Source: Clostridium sp. CS001
GTDB lineage: Bacteria; Bacillota; Clostridia; Clostridiales; Clostridiaceae
DNA length: 64,000 nt
Assembly (NCBI RefSeq): GCF_020443565.1
Contig: NZ_JAIZZN010000006.1
Location: forward strand, 1 to 64,000
Reading direction: 5' to 3'
Below the pieces are notes generated by a model. The model ran no database searches. It was not told the origin of the DNA and saw only the letters and a list, made by a program, of their open reading frames with translations. How positions within the stretch are numbered: the stretch's first letter is position 1; each line of letters begins with the position of its first letter. Both the position numbers and the translations under genes were made by a program. Below, piece by piece: positions 54,695-64,000 of this stretch.

Positions 54695-56389
54695 TTATAG
54701 TTTTGTATCATCAACACCATTTAGCCAATTTTCAATATCACCAATAACTGAATCTATACAACCATCCTCAAATGGTGAATTTAAGTTAGCAAGTTCTACA
54801 AGTCCTAAAAACGATTCACTTCCACCAGCATTGCAAAGATTAATGTAATCTTCCCATGCATTTTCTCTATTTTCATTAGCTTTTTTAAAGAATTGGAATG
54901 CACAAACCTGCGCTAAAGTGTAATCTATATAGTAAAAAGGTGAACCAAAGATATGCCCTTGTTGGTACCAATATCCACCTCTTTCTAAGTAATCATTTCC
55001 ATCATAATCTCTATGTGGTAAATACTTTTTCTCAATTTCTCTCCAAGCTGTTTTCCTTTCCGCTGGAGACGCTTCTGGATTATTATAAACAAAGTGTTGA
55101 AACTCATCTACAGTTACTCCATAAGGCAAGAATAAAAGTGATTCACTTAAGTGATTAAATTTATATTTTAACTCTTCTTGTTCAAAAAATAAATTCATCC
55201 ATGGCCAAGTTAAGAATTCCATACTCATAGAGTGAATTTCAGCTGCTTCATAAGTAGGAAAGTTATACTCAGGTACTGCATAATTTCTACTGCAATAAGC
55301 TTGAAAAGCATGCCCTGCTTCATGAGTTAACACATCTACATCCCCTGAAGTGCCATTAAAGTTTGAAAATATAAAAGGTGATTTATAATTTCCTATAAAT
55401 GTACAATAACCACCACCAGCTTTACCTTTCTTACTCTCTAAGTCCATAAGCTGATTATCAATCATAAAATTAAAAAACTCTCCAGTTTCCTTTGACAATT
55501 CTTCATACATTTTCTTAGCATTATCAACTATCCATTGGGGATTTCCATGTGGTTTTGCATTTCCACCTTTAAAGCTTATACCTTCATCATAATGATATAA
55601 ATGATCAAGACCTAGACGGTTGCGTTGTCTTTCGCGAAGCTTAGTAGCAATGGGAACAATTACTTCTTTAACTTGTTTTCTATAGTTTGCAACCATTTCA
55701 GCATTATAATCTGAACGAAGCATACGATCATAGCCAAGCTTAACAAAGTTTTCATACCCTAACTTTTTAGCTATTTTAGTTCTTACTTTAACAAGACCAT
55801 CGTAAATTTCATCTAATTTTGTTTCATTGTCTGCAAAAAAAGCATATTTAGCTTCGTTGGCTTTTCTTCTCATATCTCTATCAGTAGATAATCTAAATGG
55901 AGTTAATTGTGATAAAGTTCTTTCTTCGCCTTCAAACATAATCTTTGCAGAAGCAAGCAACTTAGTATATTCACTAGATAGCTTATTTTCCATTTGCAAA
56001 TCTTCAATTATTTCTGGAGAAAAAGTTTTAATATTTAAAGTTGCCATATTAAAAAGTTGCTTTCCCCATTTTTCTTCTAGCTGCGGTCTAAATTTTGAAT
56101 TAATAAGAGCATCATAATACTTTGCAACTAAACCTTGATATATCGGCATATTTTCATCAATGAAGTCTTGTTCTTTCTCATAAAAAGAATCCGTTGTATC
56201 AACAGTGTGACGTATGGAAACCAGCTCCGACATTGACTCTATATCTCCTCTTAATCCATTGATTTCTACCATAATTGAATTTGCCTCATCAAAACTAACA
56301 CAATCATTAAATTTAGTTAATAACTGAATAAAGTTTTCTTCAAGCTTTTTCATATCTGGCCTTTTATACTGCATTTGTGTAAACTTCAT
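54695..56389 (-). CDS. pepF: M3-family oligoendopeptidase F
   Basis: 564 residues from ATG 56389 (GGAAGGTG upstream; the longer GTG start lies within that site). Zinc motif T-H-E-A-G-H in the second half, with a third-ligand Glu near E-I-H-S-M-S-M-E-F, and the substrate-binding G-Y-W-Y-Q-Q-G-H. It cleaves peptides of about 7-17 residues in the cytoplasm, which fits with the nearby Opp importer. Confidence 0.93.
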   Translation of the reverse strand: MKFTQMQYKRPDMKKLEENFIQLLTKFNDCVSFDEANSIMVEINGLRGDIESMSELVSIRHTVDTTDSFYEKEQDFIDENMPIYQGLVAKYYDALINSKFRPQLEEKWGKQLFNMATLNIKTFSPEIIEDLQMENKLSSEYTKLLASAKIMFEGEERTLSQLTPFRLSTDRDMRRKANEAKYAFFADNETKLDEIYDGLVKVRTKIAKKLGYENFVKLGYDRMLRSDYNAEMVANYRKQVKEVIVPIATKLRERQRNRLGLDHLYHYDEGISFKGGNAKPHGNPQWIVDNAKKMYEELSKETGEFFNFMIDNQLMDLESKKGKAGGGYCTFIGNYKSPFIFSNFNGTSGDVDVLTHEAGHAFQAYCSRNYAVPEYNFPTYEAAEIHSMSMEFLTWPWMNLFFEQEELKYKFNHLSESLLFLPYGVTVDEFQHFVYNNPEASPAERKTAWREIEKKYLPHRDYDGNDYLERGGYWYQQGHIFGSPFYYIDYTLAQVCAFQFFKKANENRENAWEDYINLCNAGGSESFLGLVELANLNSPFEDGCIDSVIGDIENWLNGVDDTKL

Positions 56390-56566
56390 AATATTCACCT
56401 TCCCTAACTTAAAATGCTATACTTTCTAAGTATTTATATTATATTCCCTAATAATATACTATTTCCTTTAAAAATAAAAAATATTAATGTTATTGTAACA
56501 TTTATAAAAGATGACTCGTCTAAATTATAACGGGAGCTATTCCAATTTGAAAGGGGTTATTAAATT

Positions 56567-58966
56567 ATGAATAAAAAGAAAATATTATCATTACTATTAT
56601 GTTCCACATTTCTATTTACATCCTTCCAATCAGTTTTAGCAGTGCAAATTCAACCTGAATCTCCAAAAACTATATATAAAACTGTAGTTAATCCACAAAA
56701 CCAAAACTTAACTTATGTTACTAATGTATTACCCGAAGTTGAAAAAAAGCTTAAAATCTCTAAAGAAAAAGCATTAGAAATAGGAAGAGATACCTTTAAA
56801 AAATATTTTAATACTACTATTGATGATTCAAAGTTTTCAGTTAGATTAAGCCTTGATAATTATAATAATGGTGAGCTTGAAGATTACGTTTGGAATGTAT
56901 CATGGAGCAAAAATAATGCTTCAAAAAATATTAATTATAGTGTTTCTATAATTGCAAACACTGGAAAAGTACAGTCTATTAATAATTCAGAATATAATGG
57001 TGATAACACTAGTTCCATTCCAACTGTTTCTTTAAAAGAAGCCAGAGAAATTGCAGATGCTTTTGTTAAAACTATCGATAATGACAAATTTAAAGAAGTA
57101 TCTAGAGTAGATAATGATTTTTCTGGATATTACAGAAACGGCTCAGGTTCTTATTCTTTCTCTTATATCAGAAAAGTTAATGGCATTGAATTTACTGGTA
57201 ATACTATTGAAGTTAATGTAGATGGAGTTAGTGGCAAAATAACTTATTATTATATTAATTGGGACGATAAGTACACATTCCAAGATGGAAAGAACATTAT
57301 TAGCAAAGAACAAGCACAGGCTATTATAAAAAACAATATAAACATGGACTTAAAATATGTAAATTATTATGATAGATATGATGACACCCACGAGAAAAAA
57401 GAAATTAAAGTAGTATATTCACCATCCTTTAAAAAAGGAAATGCTATTGATGCTACTAGTGGTAATTTCATGGATGATAATTCAAACAATGCCTCTAATT
57501 CAATTGTTAAAGATTTAAATGAAAAGGAAAAAACTGATTTCTATAAAAAGTACAAAGAAATCAATAAGGCTAAAGAACCAATAAGTGAAGAAAGAGCCAA
57601 AGCTATAATGAAGGAAATCATTAAAACCCTTTATGGTGAGGATTATAAATTAGATCCACTTACCTACGATGAAAGCTCTAACTTAAATGATATAAGTGAA
57701 AAAACATGGTCAGTACAATTTTATAAAGATGAAAATAAAAAATTTGAAGAAGGTGGCTCAATAAGAATCGATGCCTTAACAGAGAGTGTAATATCCTGTT
57801 ATAAAAATAATTTATATGAACAAGAAAAAGATTTCAAAGAAAAATTAACTTGGGACGAAGCATATGATAAAGCAATTAATACTGTAGCTAAATATTTTCC
57901 TTCTCGTGTTAAAAACATTAAAACTGAGCAAACTCATCTTAATAAGTCAAATGAACCTAATGAAAATCAGTATAAAGAAAGACAGAGTTATTTTAGTTTC
58001 CCAAGAACTGAAAATGGCATAGAGTACTATGAAAATAATATAAATGTAACTGTAGATTTAAAAACAGGAGAGGTAACTAATATAAATTATAAATGGGAGG
58101 ATGGATTAAAATTCCCCTCTTTAGAAAAGAAAATTTCAGAAAAGGATGCTTTAAATAACTTTTTACAAAAATACAACACAAAACTAACCTATAACTTAGT
58201 AAATATAAGTAAAGATCCTAACAAACTAAAATTCGAGCCAAAACTTATCTATGCCATTGATTATGGAACTAAGCAAGTATTAGATGTAGATGCCTTTAAT
58301 GGTAAGTTTGTAAGCTATGATGGTGAAGAAGTTAATGAAAATATTCAAACCTTCATGAATGACATAAAAAGTAGCAAATATGAAAAAGAATTAAGCATAT
58401 TAACCTATAAAGGATTATTAAACACAAAAGATTTCAAGCTAGATAAAGAAGTAACCCAAATAGACCTAATTAAATCTCTTGTAGATGCAAAAGGTTTTAG
58501 ACCTTATGTAACAATGTATGACTCAGCATTACCCGAATCTTCAAATGTTAAAGCTAATGGCTCAGCACCAGTTGAAGAATTAAAAATACAAGGAGTCACT
58601 AAAGGCACGGAGGACTATAAATATCTTCAAATGGCAGTTTCTTATGGAATAATAGATAATGAAGAAGTGGAATTTAAAGGAGAGACAAAGGTTACAAGAG
58701 AAGAAATGGCAAAAATCCTTGTAAGATTCATAAACTACCATAAAGTAGTAGAATGTGGTGATATATTTAAAGCTAATTTTAGAGATGCAGATAAATTGTC
58801 TAAAGGGTATCTAGGTTATGTAGCCCTCGCTGAAGGTTTTGGCTTAGTACAACTAGACAACGGTTATTTTAATCCTAAAAATATTTCAACTATGGAAGAA
58901 TTATCACTAGGCATATACAAATCACTTAATAAAATTAGATTTAATAATTATCCTATATATTATTAG
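56567..58966 (+). CDS. SLH-anchored YcdB/PepSY-type surface protein
   Basis: 799 residues. Signal peptide about 1-26. Residues about 50-590 hold several PepSY/YcdB-like modules (repeating I-S-K-E-K-A-L-E-I-G pattern and I-S-E-E-R-A-K-A-I-M), probably three or four units. Residues about 600-799 are S-layer homology: F-R-D-A-D-K-L-S-K-G-Y-L-G-Y-V-A-L-A and F-N-P-K-N-I-S-T-M-E-E-L. It should bind the cell wall through SLH and inhibit or sense proteases through PepSY domains. Start ATG has AAAGGGGTT; monocistronic. Confidence 0.85.
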   Translation: MNKKKILSLLLCSTFLFTSFQSVLAVQIQPESPKTIYKTVVNPQNQNLTYVTNVLPEVEKKLKISKEKALEIGRDTFKKYFNTTIDDSKFSVRLSLDNYNNGELEDYVWNVSWSKNNASKNINYSVSIIANTGKVQSINNSEYNGDNTSSIPTVSLKEAREIADAFVKTIDNDKFKEVSRVDNDFSGYYRNGSGSYSFSYIRKVNGIEFTGNTIEVNVDGVSGKITYYYINWDDKYTFQDGKNIISKEQAQAIIKNNINMDLKYVNYYDRYDDTHEKKEIKVVYSPSFKKGNAIDATSGNFMDDNSNNASNSIVKDLNEKEKTDFYKKYKEINKAKEPISEERAKAIMKEIIKTLYGEDYKLDPLTYDESSNLNDISEKTWSVQFYKDENKKFEEGGSIRIDALTESVISCYKNNLYEQEKDFKEKLTWDEAYDKAINTVAKYFPSRVKNIKTEQTHLNKSNEPNENQYKERQSYFSFPRTENGIEYYENNINVTVDLKTGEVTNINYKWEDGLKFPSLEKKISEKDALNNFLQKYNTKLTYNLVNISKDPNKLKFEPKLIYAIDYGTKQVLDVDAFNGKFVSYDGEEVNENIQTFMNDIKSSKYEKELSILTYKGLLNTKDFKLDKEVTQIDLIKSLVDAKGFRPYVTMYDSALPESSNVKANGSAPVEELKIQGVTKGTEDYKYLQMAVSYGIIDNEEVEFKGETKVTREEMAKILVRFINYHKVVECGDIFKANFRDADKLSKGYLGYVALAEGFGLVQLDNGYFNPKNISTMEELSLGIYKSLNKIRFNNYPIYY

Positions 58967-58982
58967 TACAAGCGTAACTAAC

Positions 58983-59018
58983 AATAATCCATCAGAATAA
59001 TATTCTGATGGATTTATT
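58983..59018. terminator. bidirectional terminator
   Basis: AATAATCCATCAGAATA at the left pairs with TATTCTGATGGATTTATT at the right, with a near-absent loop. The core stem AATCCATCAGAAT is shared with the terminator at 45556-45595. Confidence 0.9.
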
Positions 59019-59020
59019 AT

Positions 59021-61771
59021 TTACATTTCAATAATCTTTATTTTTAGAAGTGCCTTAACCTTATATCCTGGCAAGGTAGCTTCATAAACATACTCTCCTT
59101 CTTTTGTTGTATCAATTTCACCTATATTCCAAGATACAGGAAGTATCCTCTCTCTTCCATCTACCCCTATAGCGATAACTGTACTTGGTACAAACCGCAT
59201 CAAACTCTCTCTAGTATTGCCTTTTCTAACTGTTAGGTTTGACTCCGTTACACTTGCTATGTCGATTCCAAATTCCATTCCCCTATTTACTTTATCTTTA
59301 AGTGTATAATAAATAGAGTCATTCTCTTCCATTTGATAAAATACTAGGTTATCAGTCACATTTATAAAAAATCCAAAATCTGTGGTTTGCACTTTTCTAC
59401 TCTCTCTACTTCCAGTTAAATCTCTTCTAACCACTCTGCCTTCGTCGAGAAAATCTAAGTAGTATATAGAATCATTAGTTACATTTAAAAATGTTGCTGC
59501 TTCATCAATTACTCTGGTTCTTTCAGTACCATTTGTTTTAATCTTATACACGTATTGATTATCAGAGGCATTTGAATAGTAAATCCATTCTTCCAGCACA
59601 TTTATAAAAGCTGAGGTATCATTATTTACTTTTGTTCTACCCACACCATCTATTCTAACTTTATATATTTTACCAGCATCCGATAAATTTGAGTAGTATA
59701 TGAAATCATCCTTAAAATTCAAATTAATAGATGCATCATTATTGATTTTTGTTAATGCTGTTCCATCAGTTTTTACCTTGTAAATTTTAAAATCCTCTAA
59801 ATCATTAATAAAATATATCCAATCATTTACTACTGTAATTTGCTCTGCACTAACTTCTAAAATCTTAGTTCTATTAGTACCATCAATTTTTATTTTATAC
59901 AATTTAAGCCCATCTAAAGTGTTAGCATAATATATCCACTCACCAACTACATTTATATAGAGTGCATTATCATTACATATCTTTGTAACATTTTTGCCAT
60001 CCTTAGTTGCTTTATATAACTTTCCATCATCTGAATAATTAGAATAGAAAATCCATCCATCTTTTTCTGCTACTATTCCTAAGTTTGCTATGTTACCAGA
60101 AGTATTTCCCATAGTTTCTTCAACTACTAAGGTGAGCTTTACCTTTTTATCAGATCCTAAAATTATGCCGTAAAGATCATATACACCTGCTTTCCTTGTA
60201 TCAGCTTGGGTATTCCACTCCACAGGCTTACTTAACTTACTTCCATCTTCTAATGTGACAGTTATGTTTTGTGGCAACACATACCTTGTATTTCTTTTAA
60301 CAGTTACCTTAGTATCCTCCACATTAGATATTTTTACTAAGTCCGAGGTAACCTTTATAACTTTTAATTTCCAGCCATCATACTTTTGAGCTCCGCCACT
60401 ATTTTTTACCCAAAGATCTACAATGTAGGTTCCTTGTGGAATATTACTCAAGTCATAATCTATTTTATCATTATACTCTGTTAGATTTGTAAGCCACTTG
60501 TTGTTTACCGTATCATAAATGTGAAGCATATACTTCGCATTTTGCGCAGCGCCTTCTACACCATTAATTTTAAGTTGATCATTTTTAGCATAATCCGTTT
60601 TGTCCATCAATAGGTTACCTGATAGCTTTATATCAGTATTACTAACAACTGTTACATTGAAAGGATAAGCATCATCATAATCACCATATTGATTCTTATA
60701 TTTACCCTCTACCCCTACTCTTCTTACCCTAATTGCAAATCTATAAAGCTCTAGCTTTAAATTTAATTTGCTAAGATTTACCTTAACGGGTTCCTGAGCA
60801 CCTGTAGATTTTGTCCATCCGTTTATCATATCCTCATTATTAATTAATTCCCATTTACCATTCATAGTTTTATCATTGGTATAAAATAATTGATATTGTA
60901 CCTTCCCACTATAATCCTTAGAATTTATAAAGAACTCATTATTATCCTTTTCTACAAAAGGATAATGTTCTAAAGACACTATATCCACTTTGGGTACCGT
61001 TTCATTTTTAACATTAATAACACTTAGTTTCCAACCATCATATTTATTAGTTGATTGTTTATTCTTTGCCCAGATATCAACTATATACGTCCCTGCTGGA
61101 AGTTTACTTAAATTATAATTAATGTTGTCACTATAATCTGTTAAATTAGTAAGCCACTTATCATTTTTAACATCATATAAATGAAGTTTATATTGTACAT
61201 TTGATGCATCAGTGCTTGTGCCTTGAATCTTTAAATCCTCCTTTTGTGTGAAATCATTTTTATTAATTAACATGTCCCCATTTAAATTAATATCTTTAGT
61301 TTTTAGTACATCCATTGTAAATGGATATGCACTATCGTAATCTCCATAAGAGTTGCTGAACTTTCCTTTTATCCCTACTCTTCTAACTCTTATTGAAAAT
61401 CTATAATAATCAGCATTCAGCTTTAATTTACTAATATCTACTTTTACAAGCTCTTGAGCATTCACCGGACTCGTCCATCCATTAGACATATTGCTGTTAT
61501 TAATTATTTGCCACTTGCTCCCCATAGCTGTTTCACTATTATAAAATAACTGATACTGAACCTTCCCAGTATAACCCTTAGAAGCTATATAAAATTCATT
61601 TTTGTCACCTTCAACAAAAGGAGAATGATCTAACGAAACAATTGAAACCTGTGGTAACGCCACTGCTGCTTCTACTTGCAAATTAATAAGATTTTCAATT
61701 GTAAGTCCAACTACAATCAAAAATCCCACAAATGTTAGTAAAATTCTTTTATAATTAATTTTTTTCTTCAT
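59021..61771 (-). CDS. secreted protein with two duplicated triple modules, Ig-like domains and DUF5050-like repeats
   Basis: 916 residues. Signal peptide about 1-35. Residues about 40-255 and 262-480 are a duplicated pair, each with V-S-I-V-S-L-D/E-H-x-P-F-V-E, then R-R-V-G-x-x-G-K-x, then L-N-G/S-D/N, a beta-sandwich of unknown kind. A Big_4-like domain follows (about 485-555, ending V-E-W-N-T-Q-A-D-T-R-K-A-G-V-Y-D-L), then about six repeats of W-I-Y-Y-x-N-x-x-D and I-Y-K-V-R/K-x-D-G-x-x-R/L-T-K, the DUF5050 beta-propeller type, then a final Big-like domain. A surface adhesin or sensor is the likely role. No anchor motif. Confidence 0.8.
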   Translation of the reverse strand: MKKKINYKRILLTFVGFLIVVGLTIENLINLQVEAAVALPQVSIVSLDHSPFVEGDKNEFYIASKGYTGKVQYQLFYNSETAMGSKWQIINNSNMSNGWTSPVNAQELVKVDISKLKLNADYYRFSIRVRRVGIKGKFSNSYGDYDSAYPFTMDVLKTKDINLNGDMLINKNDFTQKEDLKIQGTSTDASNVQYKLHLYDVKNDKWLTNLTDYSDNINYNLSKLPAGTYIVDIWAKNKQSTNKYDGWKLSVINVKNETVPKVDIVSLEHYPFVEKDNNEFFINSKDYSGKVQYQLFYTNDKTMNGKWELINNEDMINGWTKSTGAQEPVKVNLSKLNLKLELYRFAIRVRRVGVEGKYKNQYGDYDDAYPFNVTVVSNTDIKLSGNLLMDKTDYAKNDQLKINGVEGAAQNAKYMLHIYDTVNNKWLTNLTEYNDKIDYDLSNIPQGTYIVDLWVKNSGGAQKYDGWKLKVIKVTSDLVKISNVEDTKVTVKRNTRYVLPQNITVTLEDGSKLSKPVEWNTQADTRKAGVYDLYGIILGSDKKVKLTLVVEETMGNTSGNIANLGIVAEKDGWIFYSNYSDDGKLYKATKDGKNVTKICNDNALYINVVGEWIYYANTLDGLKLYKIKIDGTNRTKILEVSAEQITVVNDWIYFINDLEDFKIYKVKTDGTALTKINNDASINLNFKDDFIYYSNLSDAGKIYKVRIDGVGRTKVNNDTSAFINVLEEWIYYSNASDNQYVYKIKTNGTERTRVIDEAATFLNVTNDSIYYLDFLDEGRVVRRDLTGSRESRKVQTTDFGFFINVTDNLVFYQMEENDSIYYTLKDKVNRGMEFGIDIASVTESNLTVRKGNTRESLMRFVPSTVIAIGVDGRERILPVSWNIGEIDTTKEGEYVYEATLPGYKVKALLKIKIIEM

Positions 61772-61948
61772 TATCTTGCCCCCTTGATAATTATAATAAT
61801 ATAAATATGAACATATTCTAACATGCAGCTATAGCTTAGTCCAACTGTATATATTTCATGTAAATCCACTATTTTCATTATTATATTTTATACACAAACT
61901 ATACATCTAGATTTTACTCATATCAGCATTTTTAGCAATATTATATAT

Positions 61949-61987
61949 AAAAGACCCAGTATAGTTAAAAATTATACTGGGTCTTTT
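61949..61987 (-). terminator. terminator of the Xaa-Pro aminopeptidase gene
   Basis: AAAAGACCCAGTATA at the left pairs with TATACTGGGTCTTTT at the right around a nine-base loop. Confidence 0.92.
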
Positions 61988-62029
61988 ATCAAATTCAGGT
62001 ACAATTGCACCGCTTTAACTTTTACTAAC

Positions 62030-63802
62030 TTATATTGCTACTGTTGCTTTCTTTAAGTATTCTAGTTCCTCTCCATCTAAATAAGGAGATAGTTTCTCAA
62101 ATACAGTTTTATGATAACCATTTAACCATAATTTTTCTTCAGCTGTTAATAAAGATACATCAATAACATCTAAATCTATAGGGCATACAGTTAAAGTTTC
62201 AAAACTCATAAATTGTCCACCATATTCGGTGTTTTCATCTTCTTTAACAACCACTAAGTTTTCTATCCTTATACCATGCTTTCCTGACTTATAAACTCCT
62301 GGCTCATTGGACATTACCATTCCCTTTTCAAGCTTAATAGTATTTGGAACCATAGCAATTCTATGTGGTCCTTCATGAACATTTAAGAAGAAACCCACTC
62401 CATGCCCTGTTCCATGCTTATAATCCATTCCTGCATTCCAAAGCGGAATTCTAGCTATGATATCTAAATTTGAACCAGTAGTTCCATATAGGAATCTTTG
62501 CATAGTTAAGTCTATCATTCCTCTAAGCACTAGAGTGAAATCCGTTTTTTCTTCATTCGTTAATTTTCCCATTGCTAGAGTTCTTGTAATGTCAGTTGTT
62601 CCATCTAAATATTGAGCACCAGAATCTAATAAATATAGACTCTCTGCTGTTATGGTAGCTTGATTTTCTTTTGTAGCACTATAATGAGGCATAGAAGCAT
62701 TACCTCTGTAAGCTGAAATTGATCCAAAGCTTAGGTCATAGAAATTTTCTCCTGAACTTCTAATTTCGAAGATTTTATCTGCTGCTTCTATTTCGGTAAT
62801 ATTACGTGTCTTTATGGTTTTCTTTATCCAGTTTATAAACTTAACCATAGCCACACCGTCACGCACCATTGCTTTTCTAATATTTTCAACTTCTATATCA
62901 TTTTTTATAGCTTTAAATTTAGTAGTTATATCCATAGCCTCTAAAGTTTTAATACTTATGCAGCTATATATCCAAGTGCTGTTTTTAGATGGATCAAGTA
63001 ATATTGTTCCATCTTTAATCTCTTTCAAAAATTCCCCTATACTGTCATAAGGCATTATTTCTACATTGGCCCTTTTAAGTGCAACTTTAACTTCTGAATC
63101 AACTTTTCTCTCATCAATAAATAAATAATATCTATGTTCTGAAATTAACACATATGATATTGTTAAAGGATTACATTTTACATCTCTTCCTCTAATGTTT
63201 AATAGCCATGCTATATCATCAAGTCCTGATATAACATAGTACTCTGCTCCCATATTTTTCATTTGCGCAGCTACTTTGGCAAGTTTTTCTTCCCTTGATG
63301 CTCCAGCATACTTAACATCATGTAATATTACTTGGGTACATGGCCTTTCTGGTCTATCTTCCCATATCTTATCTATTAGATCTTCATTAACTTCAAATAA
63401 AAACTCTTTGCTTTCTAATGCCTTTTGTAAAGTTCTAAAATATTCTTGCGAAATAACTTTTCCATCGAAACCAATCTTTGCTCCTGTAGTAAGTGATCCT
63501 TTTAGAAACTCTTCAATAGTAGGAACTCCAGGCTCTCCCATTTTAAATAATGATACTCCCGAGTCCTTTAATTCACTTTCAGCTTGTATGAAGTATCTTC
63601 CATCAGTCCATAAAATAGCGTCATCTAAAGTTATAATTGCAGTACCAGCTGAACCTGTAAATCCTGTTATAAATGTCCTAGCAGTATAATGCTGAGCTAC
63701 ATATTCACTTTGATGTGGATCTGAGCTAGGCACAATGTACGCAGCTATATCTCTTGCGCTCATCTGCTTTCTTAATTCTTCAATTCTTTCTTTTATATTC
63801 AT
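62030..63802 (-). CDS. pepP: M24B Xaa-Pro aminopeptidase
   Basis: 590 residues from ATG 63802, which has GAGGTGA upstream; a GTG three codons earlier is inside that site. Three-domain long form with an N-terminal creatinase-like pair and a C-terminal pita-bread domain. Metal ligands: D in L-D-S-G-A-Q-Y, D in T-T-D-I-T-R-T, H in G-H-G-V-G, E in N-E-P-G and E in R-I-E-N-L. It removes residues before Pro from peptide N-termini, adding to the cytoplasmic peptide-degrading set. Monocistronic. Confidence 0.94.
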   Translation of the reverse strand: MNIKERIEELRKQMSARDIAAYIVPSSDPHQSEYVAQHYTARTFITGFTGSAGTAIITLDDAILWTDGRYFIQAESELKDSGVSLFKMGEPGVPTIEEFLKGSLTTGAKIGFDGKVISQEYFRTLQKALESKEFLFEVNEDLIDKIWEDRPERPCTQVILHDVKYAGASREEKLAKVAAQMKNMGAEYYVISGLDDIAWLLNIRGRDVKCNPLTISYVLISEHRYYLFIDERKVDSEVKVALKRANVEIMPYDSIGEFLKEIKDGTILLDPSKNSTWIYSCISIKTLEAMDITTKFKAIKNDIEVENIRKAMVRDGVAMVKFINWIKKTIKTRNITEIEAADKIFEIRSSGENFYDLSFGSISAYRGNASMPHYSATKENQATITAESLYLLDSGAQYLDGTTDITRTLAMGKLTNEEKTDFTLVLRGMIDLTMQRFLYGTTGSNLDIIARIPLWNAGMDYKHGTGHGVGFFLNVHEGPHRIAMVPNTIKLEKGMVMSNEPGVYKSGKHGIRIENLVVVKEDENTEYGGQFMSFETLTVCPIDLDVIDVSLLTAEEKLWLNGYHKTVFEKLSPYLDGEELEYLKKATVAI

Positions 63803-63984
63803 TACAGTCACCTCATTAACTTGTAAATTTCCATCTACAATATTTTATATTACTAACTTTATTATACCATAAATAACATAAGATTATATGGTGAAATATT
63901 CTTGCAACTATTTATGGAATATAATATAATTTTACTATATTATAGAAGGTTGCAATGTAAAATCTTTAAATCAAATATATCTTT

Positions 63985-64000
63985 AGGGGGTTGAAATGAA
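63985..64000 (+). CDS. start of a gene running off the window
   Basis: AGGGGG at 63985-63990 is five bases before ATG at 63996-63998, followed by AA. Only the start codon and two bases are visible, so nothing can be said of the product. Confidence 0.45.

Overview
The window looks like a chromosomal segment of an anaerobic, spore-forming, motile member of the Clostridiaceae (Clostridium sensu lato). The DNA is strongly AT-rich and ribosome binding sites are of the AGGAGG type. There is a Spo0E-type phosphatase (sporulation), a chemoreceptor (motility), an NAD-linked [FeFe]-hydrogenase operon (fermentative H2 metabolism), and intrinsic terminators close most transcription units. I see no rRNA, tRNA, CRISPR array, prophage or intact insertion sequence. 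Species cannot be fixed from the sequence alone.

Layout. 0-8.9 kb: GNAT acetyltransferase, DUF2156 protein, a CcdA/TlpA thiol-redox pair separated by a structured intergenic element, a large hybrid sensor kinase with two kinase cores, and a CNNM/CorC-type transporter. 8.9-18.9 kb: minimal DEAD-box helicase; NhaC antiporter with a long leader; a translationally coupled unit of B12-binding protein, FtsX/MacB-type permease, ABC ATPase and a small membrane protein; ZIP metal transporter; a chemoreceptor with a NarX/NarQ-like P-box; a Nudix-fold protein with a broken Nudix box; a DUF2383 four-helix protein. 18.9-32.2 kb: SWIM-SNF2 helicase and, just upstream, a 1815-residue pseudokinase/ATPase/TPR/GAF/GGDEF/GAF protein, then a secreted M16C peptidase and a putative peptidoglycan-active protein. 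32.2-35 kb: small regulators (XRE protein with a 15-codon AAT microsatellite, Spo0E-like phosphatase, two unknown genes, ADP-ribose pyrophosphatase). 35-39.3 kb: hnd-type hydrogenase operon. 39.6-46.8 kb: large SPFH protein, two secreted surface proteins, nitroreductase, small membrane protein. 46.9-52.6 kb: complete oppABCDF operon. 53-63.8 kb: HEAT/THUMP-like/methyltransferase fusion, oligoendopeptidase F, SLH-anchored YcdB-type protein, DUF5050-like secreted protein, Xaa-Pro aminopeptidase.

How the genes fit together. Peptide use is a clear theme: Opp imports oligopeptides, and PepF-type M3 and M24B peptidases degrade them in the cytoplasm, while a secreted M16C enzyme could act outside. 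The hydrogenase disposes of reductant from such fermentation. Several large signalling proteins (hybrid kinase, pseudokinase-diguanylate cyclase, B12 sensor, chemoreceptor, Spo0E and XRE) suggest a cell that integrates many inputs.

The least explained signals are a 23-bp palindrome found at three places (once as an inverted pair filling a whole intergenic gap), a small GNA-triloop hairpin with a compensatory base change at three loci, a 107-nt inverted-repeat element between ccdA and tlpA, the pseudokinase-STAND-GGDEF giant, and a CarH-like B12 sensor coupled to an ABC transporter. Several start sites were moved to codons with better ribosome binding sites; these are noted per gene.
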